Source: JACPLA01 sp035291905
GTDB lineage: Bacteria; Bacteroidota; Ignavibacteria; UBA10030
Direction of reading: 5' to 3'
Length of the DNA: 29,400 nt
NCBI GenBank assembly: GCA_035291905.1
Contig: DATDRF010000273.1
Location: forward strand, 1-29,400
The translations under genes were made by a program, and so were the position numbers. Positions 16,731 to 24,538 of this stretch are shown piece by piece. The notes beneath the pieces were generated by a model that saw nothing but the letters and a program-made list of their open reading frames with translations, was not told the DNA's origin and searched no databases. Position 1 is the stretch's first letter, and every line of letters begins with the position of its first letter.

Positions 16731-17462
16731 TCAGTAGAACGACCCGACATTCAGCGTAATGTAGAACCCCCCGAAATTCTTGATGCGGCGGTCGCTGAGA
16801 ACCTCAATCCCTTGCGGGAATGGAACAAAGTAGTAACGGATGCTCAGGCCCATGAGCGTTCCGTAGGGAGCTCCAAAATAAGCCCCTGCTGCGACATACC
16901 CACCGACGGTGTATTTTGCCTGACCGGACTTGAGACTCCTGAAGAACTCCACCTCTTCTGAAACGGTGATCGTTTCTCCATTTGGCCCGACATACGTCTT
17001 GTAGTAGGAATAAGGCGCCACAAACATCATGGTCGGTCCAAGTCCTCCGGACACATAAGGCCTGAAATTATCCATGATCTCGTCTTTAAAGAGCCTGTAC
17101 TGGACGCCAAACATGAGAGGGATCATGAGAAGCCGGTTCTTCTTTCCCGGGATGGTCGAATTTCCCCAATAATCGAAGTACTCCACCTCCGCGTCGTCCT
17201 TCACATCAGAAATGCCAAGCATGGCAATTCCAGACAATTCCTCGGAGAATTCGTGGCGGAAGAACCCGCCGGCGCCGAACCCGTTGTTGGAGATCATGAC
17301 GTCGAATCCCCAGGCATCCGTGGGAGGCGAATATGTGCTTCGCCTGATGAGATCGGGGTTGGCAGGCTGGAAAATGATCGAAGTGTCGGTCTCCTGTGCG
17401 AAAAGGAGAGAGGGAACGGCCAGAATGATCAGCAAGAGGAAATGAATGCGTTCTTTCATCAC
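16731..17462 (-). CDS. Outer-membrane beta-barrel protein of unknown function
   Basis: 243-residue protein with a signal peptide (HFLLLIILAVPSLLFAQE). Alternating strands with aromatic girdle residues follow (AWGFDVMISNNGFGAGGFFRHEF, MFGVQYRLF, FRPYVSGGLGPTMMF, YTVGGYVAAGAYFG, GLSIRYYFVPF), ending GGFYITLNVGSFY with a terminal aromatic as in outer-membrane barrels. The pattern resembles small OmpA/OmpW-like eight-strand barrels, but I do not recognise a named family. ATG 17462 or 17459 could be the start; AGGGGT lies a few bases upstream. It is a single gene followed by a strong terminator, and an 80-bp gap without a clear promoter precedes it. Confidence 0.75.
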   Translation of the reverse strand: MMKERIHFLLLIILAVPSLLFAQETDTSIIFQPANPDLIRRSTYSPPTDAWGFDVMISNNGFGAGGFFRHEFSEELSGIAMLGISDVKDDAEVEYFDYWGNSTIPGKKNRLLMIPLMFGVQYRLFKDEIMDNFRPYVSGGLGPTMMFVAPYSYYKTYVGPNGETITVSEEVEFFRSLKSGQAKYTVGGYVAAGAYFGAPYGTLMGLSIRYYFVPFPQGIEVLSDRRIKNFGGFYITLNVGSFY

Positions 17463-17542
17463 AGACCCCTACGAAATTTGCGTTCTAGAGGTGCAAACCC
17501 TGACAACCGCAATATAGTTCCGTGGAAACGGAAACGCAAGCC

Positions 17543-18712
17543 TCAGTGAGCCGAGGCAATAACAAACTTCAGATAAGCGGTCTCCGGCATCGAAGGGAGA
17601 ACGGGATGATCGGGGGCCGCACCCGCCGCCTCCATGATCCTGATTCTTCTTCCGGCTGATTTGGCGCTTGCCTCAAGAATCCCCCAAAAAGAATCCTGGG
17701 AAATGTGATGAGAACATGACGCCGTAACCAGGAATCCCCCGGGTTGAAGAAGCCGGAGAGCAAGGGAGTTGATTTCCTTGTATCCCCTTGTCGCTGTCGC
17801 AACCTGCTTTCGGCTCCTTGTGAAGGATGGGGGATCGAGGATCACGACATCGTACCGTTTCTCTTCCTCAACATGCTTTTTGAGAACCTCAAAAGCGTCT
17901 CCCTCTGCGAATGAAACACCATTCGTCTGGTTGATGGTGGCGTTGACACGAGCCCGTGCAACTGCAGTATCCGAGATGTCAAAGGCCTCCACGGAGGCGG
18001 ATCCTCCCGCAGATGCGTTCAACGAAAACCCCCCTTCATTACAGAAACAATCCAGAACCGTCGCCGACCGCACGTACCGGCGAATGGCCTTTCTGTTCTC
18101 GCGCTGGTCGAGGAAGAAGCCTGTCTTTTGGCCCGTCAATAGATCGATTTTGAACTTGATGCCGTTTTCGGAAATGATCGGCTGCTCGAGCGTTCCGCGA
18201 AGGACCCCTTTCTGCTGATCGAGGACTTCCAGGAGGCGGAGGGGAGACTCGTTTCGTTCCACAATTGCCTTCGGATGCAGCATCGACTCAAGAACATCGC
18301 ATATCAGGGTCAATCTCCTGCTCATCCCGTACGACAATGCCTGTACGGAGAGGTACTCATTGTATTTATCGATGATGAGGCCGGGAAGGAAGTCGCCCTC
18401 CCCATGTACGAGGCGAAACGTTTCGGCGTGAGGATAGAGACGGCGGCGCAGACTGAGCGCTTCGGATATCTGCCGCTCGAGGAATTCAAACGAAATCTCT
18501 TCCTTCTCGCGGCTCAGAAGACGAAATGCAATGAGGGAATGAGGGTTGTAGAATCCGACTCCGAGAAATTTGTTGTCGTGGCGCAGCAGTTCGACAACGT
18601 CACCTGCCTCTGGATCCCCAAGCACGACTTTGACCTCATTGCTGAAGACCCACAGATGACCCGAAAGCAGCCGTCCTTCTTCTCCTTTGCGCAGCACGAC
18701 CTGTTTCTTCAT
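17543..18712 (-). CDS. RlmI-like 23S rRNA (cytosine-C5) methyltransferase
   Basis: Class I S-adenosylmethionine-dependent methyltransferase of the RlmI/RlmK family, which methylates a cytosine in 23S rRNA (C1962 in E. coli). The start at 18712 gives 389 residues beginning with the N-terminal PUA domain (KKQVVLRKGEEGRLLSGHLWVFSNEV). The frame is open to 18760, but that extension is not family-like. Motifs: LDCFCNEGGFS (SAM site, ~220-230), ILDPPSF (~291-297) and LVTASCSHHIS, with Cys333 as the likely catalytic nucleophile. The GYKEINSLALRLLQPGG stretch is characteristic of the family. No good ribosome site is visible: a T-run directly precedes the ATG. It is divergent from the aldolase gene. 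Confidence 0.9.
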   Translation of the reverse strand: MKKQVVLRKGEEGRLLSGHLWVFSNEVKVVLGDPEAGDVVELLRHDNKFLGVGFYNPHSLIAFRLLSREKEEISFEFLERQISEALSLRRRLYPHAETFRLVHGEGDFLPGLIIDKYNEYLSVQALSYGMSRRLTLICDVLESMLHPKAIVERNESPLRLLEVLDQQKGVLRGTLEQPIISENGIKFKIDLLTGQKTGFFLDQRENRKAIRRYVRSATVLDCFCNEGGFSLNASAGGSASVEAFDISDTAVARARVNATINQTNGVSFAEGDAFEVLKKHVEEEKRYDVVILDPPSFTRSRKQVATATRGYKEINSLALRLLQPGGFLVTASCSHHISQDSFWGILEASAKSAGRRIRIMEAAGAAPDHPVLPSMPETAYLKFVIASAH

Positions 18713-18775
18713 AAAAAAAAGTAGACAGAATTGGCCTGAGAAGCAATTGTGCGAACCCAAGATGGAACGCAGGGT

Positions 18776-18843
18776 GGTTCAAAGTTCGAGGTTCAACGTT
18801 CAAAGTTCGGAAACCTCGAACCTGGAACTTGGAACCTGGAACG
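18776..18843. repeat. GTTC/GAAC small repeat element
   Basis: Short element rich in GTTC on its left half and GAAC on its right half. GTTCAAAGTTCG occurs twice (18777-18788 and 18798-18809, 21-bp spacing). GTTCGAGGTT (18784-18793) pairs perfectly with AACCTCGAAC (18812-18821), and looser CCTGGAAC copies follow. It lies in the 274-bp gap between the divergent methyltransferase and aldolase genes, apparently non-coding. Similar GTTCAA/TTGAAC elements are, from memory, dispersed in genomes of this lineage. Function unknown. Confidence 0.7.
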
Positions 18844-18874
18844 AATTGGGAGTCAGTCGGTTGTCGTTTGGATA

Positions 18875-18903
18875 TTGCACGAAAAGGAAGGGTTTGGTAT
18901 ATT
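18875..18903 (+). promoter_or_regulatory. Possible promoter for the aldolase gene
   Basis: TTGCAC (18875-18880) and TATATT (18898-18903) are separated by 17 bp, about 85 bp upstream of the aldolase start. The -10 matches sigma-70 consensus at 5 of 6 positions, the -35 only at 3 of 6. Members of this lineage may use a different consensus, so this is tentative. Confidence 0.35.
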
Positions 18904-18986
18904 GAAATGATTACAAATTCATATGCTCTCCCTTCCACAACATCTCTCTGCTCCGATAATGATCTTTTCGAAAGGATAATAGCGGT

Positions 18987-20036
18987 ATGACGAACATCGT
19001 TGAACTTCTTGGGAGCGATGCAAAGTCGCTGCTCGAACACAAATGCAAAACGATTCCAAAAGAATCTCTCTACCTTCCCGGTCCCGATTACGTTGACAGG
19101 GCCTACGCTCTTTCCGATCGTCCGGTCATGGCGCTCCGCAGCCTGCAATCGCTCTTCATCATTGGCCGCCTTGCCGGCACGGGATATCTCTCCATCCTTC
19201 CCGTTGATCAGGGAATTGAACATTCCGCAGGGGCGTCATTTGCTCCGAATCCCCAATACTTTGACCCTGAGAACATCGTCAAATTGGCGATCGAAGGCGG
19301 CTGCAATGCCGTTGCATCAACGTTGGGAGTCCTGGGCGCTGTTGCGCGCAAGTACGCACACAGGATTCCGTTTATTCTCAAGATCAACCACAATGAGTTT
19401 CTTTCTTACCCGAATACGCACGACCAGTCCCTGTTTGCCAGTGTGAAGCAGGCATTCGACATGGGAGCAGCCGCGGTCGGCGCCACAGTCTATTTCGGAT
19501 CGGCAGAATCCCGGCGGCAGATTTGGGAAATCAGCCAGGCGTTTCAGCAGGCACACGAGCTGGGCATGGCGACGATTCTATGGTGCTACACAAGGAATGC
19601 AGCATTCAAGACAAAGGAGAAGGACTATCACGTCTCCGCCGACCTGACCGGCCAGGCCAATCATCTGGGTGTGACCATTGAGGCCGACATCGTGAAGCAG
19701 AAGCTTCCTGAGAACAACGGCGGGTATACGGCGTTGAACTTCGGAAAAACCCATAAGAAGGTGTACGAAGAGCTCAGTTCCGATCATCCCATCGATCTCA
19801 CCCGTTACCAGGTGGCGAACGGTTACATGGGTCGCGCCGGATTGATCAATTCGGGCGGGCCTTCCGGCAAGAATGACATTGCCGAAGCAGTGCGAACCGC
19901 CGTCATCAACAAGAGGGCGGGAGGCATGGGACTGATCTCCGGACGAAAGGCCTTCCAGAGGCCGATGAACGAAGGGGTGCAGATCCTGAACGCAATCCAG
20001 GATGTGTACCTGTCGAAAGATGTAACGATTGCCTGA
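18987..20036 (+). CDS. fbaB: Class I fructose-bisphosphate aldolase (FbaB type)
   Basis: Cytoplasmic glycolytic/gluconeogenic enzyme that splits fructose-1,6-bisphosphate into dihydroxyacetone phosphate and glyceraldehyde-3-phosphate through a Schiff base. The 349-residue protein is collinear with E. coli FbaB (350 residues) from end to end, sharing blocks such as GRLAGTGYLSILPVDQG, EHSAGASFA, NPQYFDPENIV, YHVSADLTGQANHLG, ADIVKQK, YMGRAGLINSGG and TAVINKRAGGMGLI. The Schiff-base lysine is probably in EADIVKQK (Lys237 or Lys239). The start at 18987 has AAAGGA about 11 nt upstream. It is monocistronic, with its own terminator 45 bp downstream. Confidence 0.96.
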   Translation: MTNIVELLGSDAKSLLEHKCKTIPKESLYLPGPDYVDRAYALSDRPVMALRSLQSLFIIGRLAGTGYLSILPVDQGIEHSAGASFAPNPQYFDPENIVKLAIEGGCNAVASTLGVLGAVARKYAHRIPFILKINHNEFLSYPNTHDQSLFASVKQAFDMGAAAVGATVYFGSAESRRQIWEISQAFQQAHELGMATILWCYTRNAAFKTKEKDYHVSADLTGQANHLGVTIEADIVKQKLPENNGGYTALNFGKTHKKVYEELSSDHPIDLTRYQVANGYMGRAGLINSGGPSGKNDIAEAVRTAVINKRAGGMGLISGRKAFQRPMNEGVQILNAIQDVYLSKDVTIA

Positions 20037-20080
20037 GAAAAGGGAGCCGCACGACTTCACAGATCCTTTTCTGATGACAC

Positions 20081-20127
20081 AAAGGCGTCAGGCGCGTTTT
20101 CTCCGGAGAACCACTGACGCCTTTTTT
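20081..20127 (+). terminator. Rho-independent terminator after the aldolase gene
   Basis: AAAGGCGTCAG (20081-20091) pairs perfectly with CTGACGCCTTT (20114-20124), followed by a run of six T (20122-20127). The loop contains a second palindrome, TTCTCCGGAGAA. Confidence 0.92.
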
Positions 20128-20141
20128 ACTTTTCGGATACC

Positions 20142-20792
20142 ATGAGCCTCAAGTGTATTATCTTCGATATGGATGGCACGTTGACGCAGACGAATCAGCT
20201 GATCTTTGACTCGTTCAATTTCATCGTCCAAAAGTATCAGGGAAAAACTCTGACACCGCCGGAAATCACTGCCCTCTTCGGGCCGCCCGAGGAGGGTGCT
20301 TTGATCCCCATTGTGGGGGAGGAACGCCTTCCCCAGGCGATGAAGGAGTACCTCTCCTATTATAGAGAGAACCACGGACGACTGGCAAGACTCTATCCCG
20401 GAATTCGCGAGGTCTTGAATGATGTGAAGCAACGGGGGAAATTGCTGGCCCTGTTTACGGGAAAAGGAATCCACACCACAACCATTACCCTGGAAGAGTT
20501 CGGTCTCCAGGATCTTTTCGATTGCGTTGTGACCGGGAACGATGTCGTGAATCACAAACCGTCGGCAGAAGGGATACAAAAAATCCTTGATCAGTTTGCC
20601 CTGGAACCTTCTGAAGCGATCATGGTGGGAGACTCTGTCGCTGATGTCAAAGCGTCGCGCGGCGCCGGAGTGCAGATCGCAGCGGTATTGTGGGATTCCT
20701 ATGCAAAGGAGCGCGTACTTCAGATGCAGACCGACTTTCTGTTTCATAACGTGACAGAGTTTCACCGGTGGCTGAATGAGCAACTCAACTGA
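20142..20792 (+). CDS. HAD-superfamily phosphatase (phosphoglycolate-phosphatase-like)
   Basis: 216-residue cytoplasmic HAD hydrolase, subfamily IA by its small helical cap. All four HAD motifs are visible: DMDGT with nucleophile Asp9 and Asp11, motif II Thr106 in LFTGKG, Lys139 in NHKPSAEG, and acidic motif VGDSVADVKAS (Asp164, Asp168). The fold and size resemble phosphoglycolate phosphatase or pyrophosphatase PpaX, but the substrate cannot be fixed from sequence. It opens a closely packed run of genes; its last 17 nt overlap the next gene, so the two are probably translated together. Confidence 0.87.
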   Translation: MSLKCIIFDMDGTLTQTNQLIFDSFNFIVQKYQGKTLTPPEITALFGPPEEGALIPIVGEERLPQAMKEYLSYYRENHGRLARLYPGIREVLNDVKQRGKLLALFTGKGIHTTTITLEEFGLQDLFDCVVTGNDVVNHKPSAEGIQKILDQFALEPSEAIMVGDSVADVKASRGAGVQIAAVLWDSYAKERVLQMQTDFLFHNVTEFHRWLNEQLN

Positions 20793-22290
20793 GAATACCC
20801 CCGAAGAGCTGAAAGATCGACCTCCCTTGTGGGGCACGGTCGTCCGTTTTGGCTTCATACCGGTGGTAGTCCTTTTCTACGTGACTGTCGCTCTTCATTT
20901 TGACTACACGCCGGATGATACGTACATCTATTTGAAATACGCGAAGAACCTCGTTGAGGGCGCCGGGTTTTCATTCAACGACGGCGAGCCAAGCAGCGGC
21001 GTAACGGGCCCCCTGTGGGTTTTCCTGATTGCCGCCGGCACCGCTGGGGGGCTTGACCCTTATGTGGTTGCAAAGACCCTTGATCTTCTGTTTGCCAGCC
21101 TCTCGATTTTCCTTGTCTATGTCCTCGCGTATGCAATAATGCGCGACCGGATTTTTGCATTTGTCTCGGCCTGCATGGTTGCCGCCGACTCATGGATACT
21201 GCGCTGGGCAGGCTCCGGCATGGAAACATCGCTTGGTGTTCTGCTGACGCTGCTTGTATTTTGGTACGTCTATCGCGGTGAATATGTGGTCGCGTCTCTT
21301 GTGAGCGGCTTGCTGACCCTGGTCCGGCCCGAAGGCGCGATGTTGTTCGCCCTTGTCCAGATTGACTACGGTTTTCTTAAGAGGGATCCTGTTGCCGTTC
21401 GCCGTATGGCGCTGAGGTCGATCCCGGCGTACTTGGTCATTCTGGCCCCGTGGGTGGTGTACGCAGCATTGACCTTCGGAACTCCCCTTCCCAACACCTT
21501 TGGAGCCAAGTCTATCTCCTCCTTTTCGCTTGACACCGTTCTTTTCGTTGCCGGTTCAGAGGCGAAAATCGTCCTCGCTACTCAAGCAGTGTCACTGACG
21601 GTTCTCATTTTGGGGTTTGCCGCCGCAGTGCGACGCAGACTTCCCTGGGCGGCGCTCCGGATTGAGATCTTTCCTTTGTTCTGGGTGTTGGCGCTCTTCC
21701 TCTTTTATGTGAGCACCAACATTCAAGTCGTATCCCGCTATCTGCTTCCGGCCACACCCATTATCGCGATCTTCGGCATTTGGGGGGTGAAAAAGATACA
21801 GGAATTTTGGAAATTGAAGTGGCGTTGGACCGTGACCTTGCTGATGACAATGCTCCTGTTGAGTACGGCGCAGAACGTGACGGTGTACAGCACTGCTGTC
21901 ATTCCCCACATGAGAGGCTTCACAGAAGGGATGAACGGCTGTCTCAGGCCCATAGGATACTGGCTGCGGGAGAACACTCCTCCGGGTACGACCGTTCTCA
22001 CCCCGGATATAGGCATGTTGGGATATGTTTCGGAGCGCCGCCTCTTCGATACAGCCGGTCTGGTCACTCCCGAAATGAAAAAAGCATTCTCGGGTGTCAG
22101 TTATGAAGAGGGAATGAAGGAACGGCGGTACGAATCGGTTCTCATTCCCGACTATGTGGTGGACCGATCGGACCGGCCGGAAAGGCTTGCCGCCCCCGAT
22201 CTCGTTCCCGTTATGACCCGAGAGTTCCCGAGCATTGCTCTGACAAAAACCGAACCGGTGTACTACACTCTTTATAAGTCGGTCCGATGA
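20776..22290 (+). CDS. GT-C fold membrane glycosyltransferase-like protein
   Basis: 504-residue polytopic membrane protein with about ten hydrophobic helices, then a soluble C-terminal region of ~130 residues. The first periplasmic loop has the acidic pair Asp47-Asp48 in YTPDDTYIYLKYAKNL, followed by GAGFSFNDGEPSSGVTGPLW. This DD.Y...RYA.NL..G.G..FN.GE pattern is typical of GT-C glycosyltransferases (GT39/87 and arabinosyltransferase-like families) that transfer sugars from polyprenyl-phosphate donors on the outer face of the inner membrane. The C-terminal stretch YWLRENTPPGTTVLTPDIGMLGY is also common in such proteins. It starts inside the HAD gene and overlaps the T9SS plug gene by 4 nt (ATGA). 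Acceptor unknown; a surface glycan or glycolipid is an inference. Confidence 0.78.
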   Translation: MSNSTENTPEELKDRPPLWGTVVRFGFIPVVVLFYVTVALHFDYTPDDTYIYLKYAKNLVEGAGFSFNDGEPSSGVTGPLWVFLIAAGTAGGLDPYVVAKTLDLLFASLSIFLVYVLAYAIMRDRIFAFVSACMVAADSWILRWAGSGMETSLGVLLTLLVFWYVYRGEYVVASLVSGLLTLVRPEGAMLFALVQIDYGFLKRDPVAVRRMALRSIPAYLVILAPWVVYAALTFGTPLPNTFGAKSISSFSLDTVLFVAGSEAKIVLATQAVSLTVLILGFAAAVRRRLPWAALRIEIFPLFWVLALFLFYVSTNIQVVSRYLLPATPIIAIFGIWGVKKIQEFWKLKWRWTVTLLMTMLLLSTAQNVTVYSTAVIPHMRGFTEGMNGCLRPIGYWLRENTPPGTTVLTPDIGMLGYVSERRLFDTAGLVTPEMKKAFSGVSYEEGMKERRYESVLIPDYVVDRSDRPERLAAPDLVPVMTREFPSIALTKTEPVYYTLYKSVR

Positions 22291-23513
22291 AAAATCTCCT
22301 CATAATGGTCCTGGGTATCACCGTCTCCGCATCAGGGCAGGACTTCGTCTCATCGCAGGTCCGCGGCTTCAGGGCTTATGGTTTGACGGAGGCGTCGCTC
22401 CCGGTAAGCGGCCTGCGCACGAAACCTGTCACCCTGGAATTCGACATTGTGTCGAGTGATCTTCCCGCCCTTCAGCTGCGGTTTGTTCACTGTGACCGTG
22501 ACTGGAATCCCACTCCCACATCCTTCGTGAACGACGAAATCCTCAATCGCTCGAAATCCGACTTTACGGCGGAAGAATCTCCCAATGGGGTTCGGGGCTA
22601 TACGTTCCACTACAAAATGAGAATTCCCGGTTATCCTCATTTTGACGGATTTCAATATTCGGGCAACTATCTATACCAGCTCTGGGATCGTGAAAACGAA
22701 GAGATGCTGGTTCAAGGGAAATTCTTCGTCACTGAAGATCGCATAGCACCCCGGATGAGAATCTCCAACAGGCAGGAACCTTCGGCCACAAGTCCCTATA
22801 ATCAGGTTCATGAGATCCGTGTGGGGTTTTCGGTGCCTCCTCCCGATTCGACGGGGGCCAGGGTCTTTGACGCTCCATATTTTTCCGCAGTGGATGTGTA
22901 CAAGAACAGGGAAATGGATCGGAGGAGAAGGGCGTCAACGGACGACCAGGATCCGCACACATTCATAGAGGGTTTCGGGACGGAAAAGTTGGAGTTTGTC
23001 ATCGATGACGTTCAACCCGGCAGCGAATACAGGAGTCTGGATCTGCGCAACAACGATTTCTATCCGCAGGGGAGACAACTTCGACCCCGCGGCGGTGCGG
23101 ATTTGAGCAGGTTTCTCGGTAAGACAAGTCCCGACAACAACGGCGGCTCGTCGATTGTTCGCGGCACGATCTATGCCGACTATCTTGATTTCCAGTTTGA
23201 GCTCTTGTGGAAGACGGAGGAAGAGTCCCCGATATATGTTGTTGGTGACTTCAACGGATGGAAATCAGACCCTTCATCTCTGATGAGCCTTGAAGGCGAC
23301 AGGTTTGTATGGAAGACGGCGTTGAGGAGAGGAAAGTATGATTACCAGTATGTCATCGGTGAGGACTGGGTGATTCTGGAAGGGAACGACTGGGGGACCA
23401 CGAATACGTACACGGCGATGTTGTACTATCGAGATCCGAGGTTTGGGGGATTTGACCGCCTTGTCGGCGCGGTATCAGGGACGAGTCGAACCGTAAAACC
23501 GGCCTCGGATTGA
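22287..23513 (+). CDS. Type IX secretion system plug protein (DUF5103 family)
   Basis: 408-residue exported protein with a signal peptide (LLIMVLGITVSASGQ). It matches the DUF5103/T9SS-plug family: VSGLRTKPVTLEFDI, the RFVHCDRDWNPT motif, YTFHYKMRIPGYPHFDGFQYSGNYLYQLWD in the first domain, and a C-terminal Ig-like region (IYVVGDFNGWKSDPSSLM, RRGKYDYQYVI) resembling glycogen-binding E-set domains and present in family members. In Flavobacterium the plug closes the SprA translocon pore on the periplasmic side when PorV is not engaged. The start overlaps the GT-C gene by 4 nt. It lies 20 kb from porU-porV, apart from other secretion genes but consistent with a complete T9SS in this genome. Confidence 0.83.
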   Translation: MKNLLIMVLGITVSASGQDFVSSQVRGFRAYGLTEASLPVSGLRTKPVTLEFDIVSSDLPALQLRFVHCDRDWNPTPTSFVNDEILNRSKSDFTAEESPNGVRGYTFHYKMRIPGYPHFDGFQYSGNYLYQLWDRENEEMLVQGKFFVTEDRIAPRMRISNRQEPSATSPYNQVHEIRVGFSVPPPDSTGARVFDAPYFSAVDVYKNREMDRRRRASTDDQDPHTFIEGFGTEKLEFVIDDVQPGSEYRSLDLRNNDFYPQGRQLRPRGGADLSRFLGKTSPDNNGGSSIVRGTIYADYLDFQFELLWKTEEESPIYVVGDFNGWKSDPSSLMSLEGDRFVWKTALRRGKYDYQYVIGEDWVILEGNDWGTTNTYTAMLYYRDPRFGGFDRLVGAVSGTSRTVKPASD

Positions 23514-23541
23514 TGCACCAATTCTCAATCAGGAATAGAAC

Positions 23542-24537
23542 GTGAAACCACTCTCTGTCGCTGTCATCGGAACAGGCCACCTGGGAAGCCTGCACGCAAA
23601 AATGTTCAGTCAGATCGGATCGGCTGTACTCACGGGCGTGTTTGATGTTGTCGCGGAGAGGGCTGCCGCCATCGCCTCGGAAGTGGGGACAAAGGCATTT
23701 CAAGAGCTCGATGAGGCACTCGGATCCGCCGAGGCGGTCAGCATAGCGACCACGACGAAGGACCATTTCCGTGTCGCAGAACAGGCGCTTCATGCGGGGC
23801 GGCACGTCTTCATCGAAAAGCCGATTACAGAATCGATTGAGCAGGCAAGGAAGCTCGTCGCGCTGGCCGAGAAGAAAGATCTGATCCTGCAGGTTGGTCA
23901 CATCGAAAGATTCAATCCTGCCATCCTCGCCCTGGAAGGGTACCACCTCGATCCGTTATTCATCGAATCGCACCGCCTCGCACAGTTCAATCCACGAGGT
24001 ACCGATGTCGCCGTTGTGCTCGATCTCATGATCCATGATATCGATCTCATTCTCAGCCTGGTCAAGTCGACCGTGAAGTCGATTGATGCAAACGGGGTGG
24101 CGGTTGTTTCGGACAGCGCCGATATTGCGAACGCCCGGATTCAGTTTGAGAACGGCTGCGTTGCCAACGTGACTGCGAGCAGGATTTCGCAGAACAAGAT
24201 GAGGAAGATGCGCCTCTTTCAGAGAAACGCCTACATCTCGATCGATTTCGCACAGGGCCTCGCGGAGGTCTTCAGGCTTGTCGATGAAGATGATCCGAGC
24301 ATTCAATCGACGATGCTCCTGGGAAAAATTGAACAGGGGAAGCGGAAACGCTCCATTATTTATGAGCAGCCGGAGATCAAAGAGGTGAATTCATTGAAGT
24401 ACGAACTGGAGCTCTTCGTCAATTCGGTTCGCGATCACAAGATTCCTCCTGTGAGCGGGAAAGACGGCCTCCAGGCGCTTGAAGTGGCAGATGAGATTGT
24501 CAAAATGATCGAGCAACGACAGATGCGTCTGACATAG
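23542..24537 (+). CDS. Gfo/Idh/MocA-family NAD(P)-dependent oxidoreductase
   Basis: 331-residue cytoplasmic dehydrogenase. It starts at GTG 23542, with AGGAA about 8 nt upstream. The N-terminal Rossmann fold has GTGHLG (residues 10-15), and the family's EKPI motif is at 92-95 (Lys93 catalytic or cofactor-binding). The segment LILQVGHIERFNPA begins the substrate domain, and DLMIHDIDLIL carries the conserved His-Asp region. The GHIERFNP form occurs in sugar-nucleotide 3-dehydrogenases of the GnnA/UDP-GlcNAc type, so a nucleotide-sugar substrate is plausible but unproven. It sits 28 bp after the plug gene and 1 bp before the CCA enzyme gene. Confidence 0.88.
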   Translation: MKPLSVAVIGTGHLGSLHAKMFSQIGSAVLTGVFDVVAERAAAIASEVGTKAFQELDEALGSAEAVSIATTTKDHFRVAEQALHAGRHVFIEKPITESIEQARKLVALAEKKDLILQVGHIERFNPAILALEGYHLDPLFIESHRLAQFNPRGTDVAVVLDLMIHDIDLILSLVKSTVKSIDANGVAVVSDSADIANARIQFENGCVANVTASRISQNKMRKMRLFQRNAYISIDFAQGLAEVFRLVDEDDPSIQSTMLLGKIEQGKRKRSIIYEQPEIKEVNSLKYELELFVNSVRDHKIPPVSGKDGLQALEVADEIVKMIEQRQMRLT

Positions 24538-24538
24538 C

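Noticed and set aside
16635..16961. A 108-codon + strand open frame over the terminator and the barrel gene
   Set aside because: Its start lies at the terminator hairpin and the rest is antisense to the outer-membrane barrel gene.
18780..18830. CRISPR-like array suggested by the repeated GTTCAAAGTTCG
   Set aside because: Only two short copies, 21-bp spacing without distinct spacers, and no cas genes nearby.
18687..18905. A 72-codon + strand open frame between the methyltransferase and aldolase genes
   Set aside because: It reads through the GTTC/GAAC repeat, begins antisense to the methyltransferase start and has no family resemblance; such translations of this repeat type are spurious.
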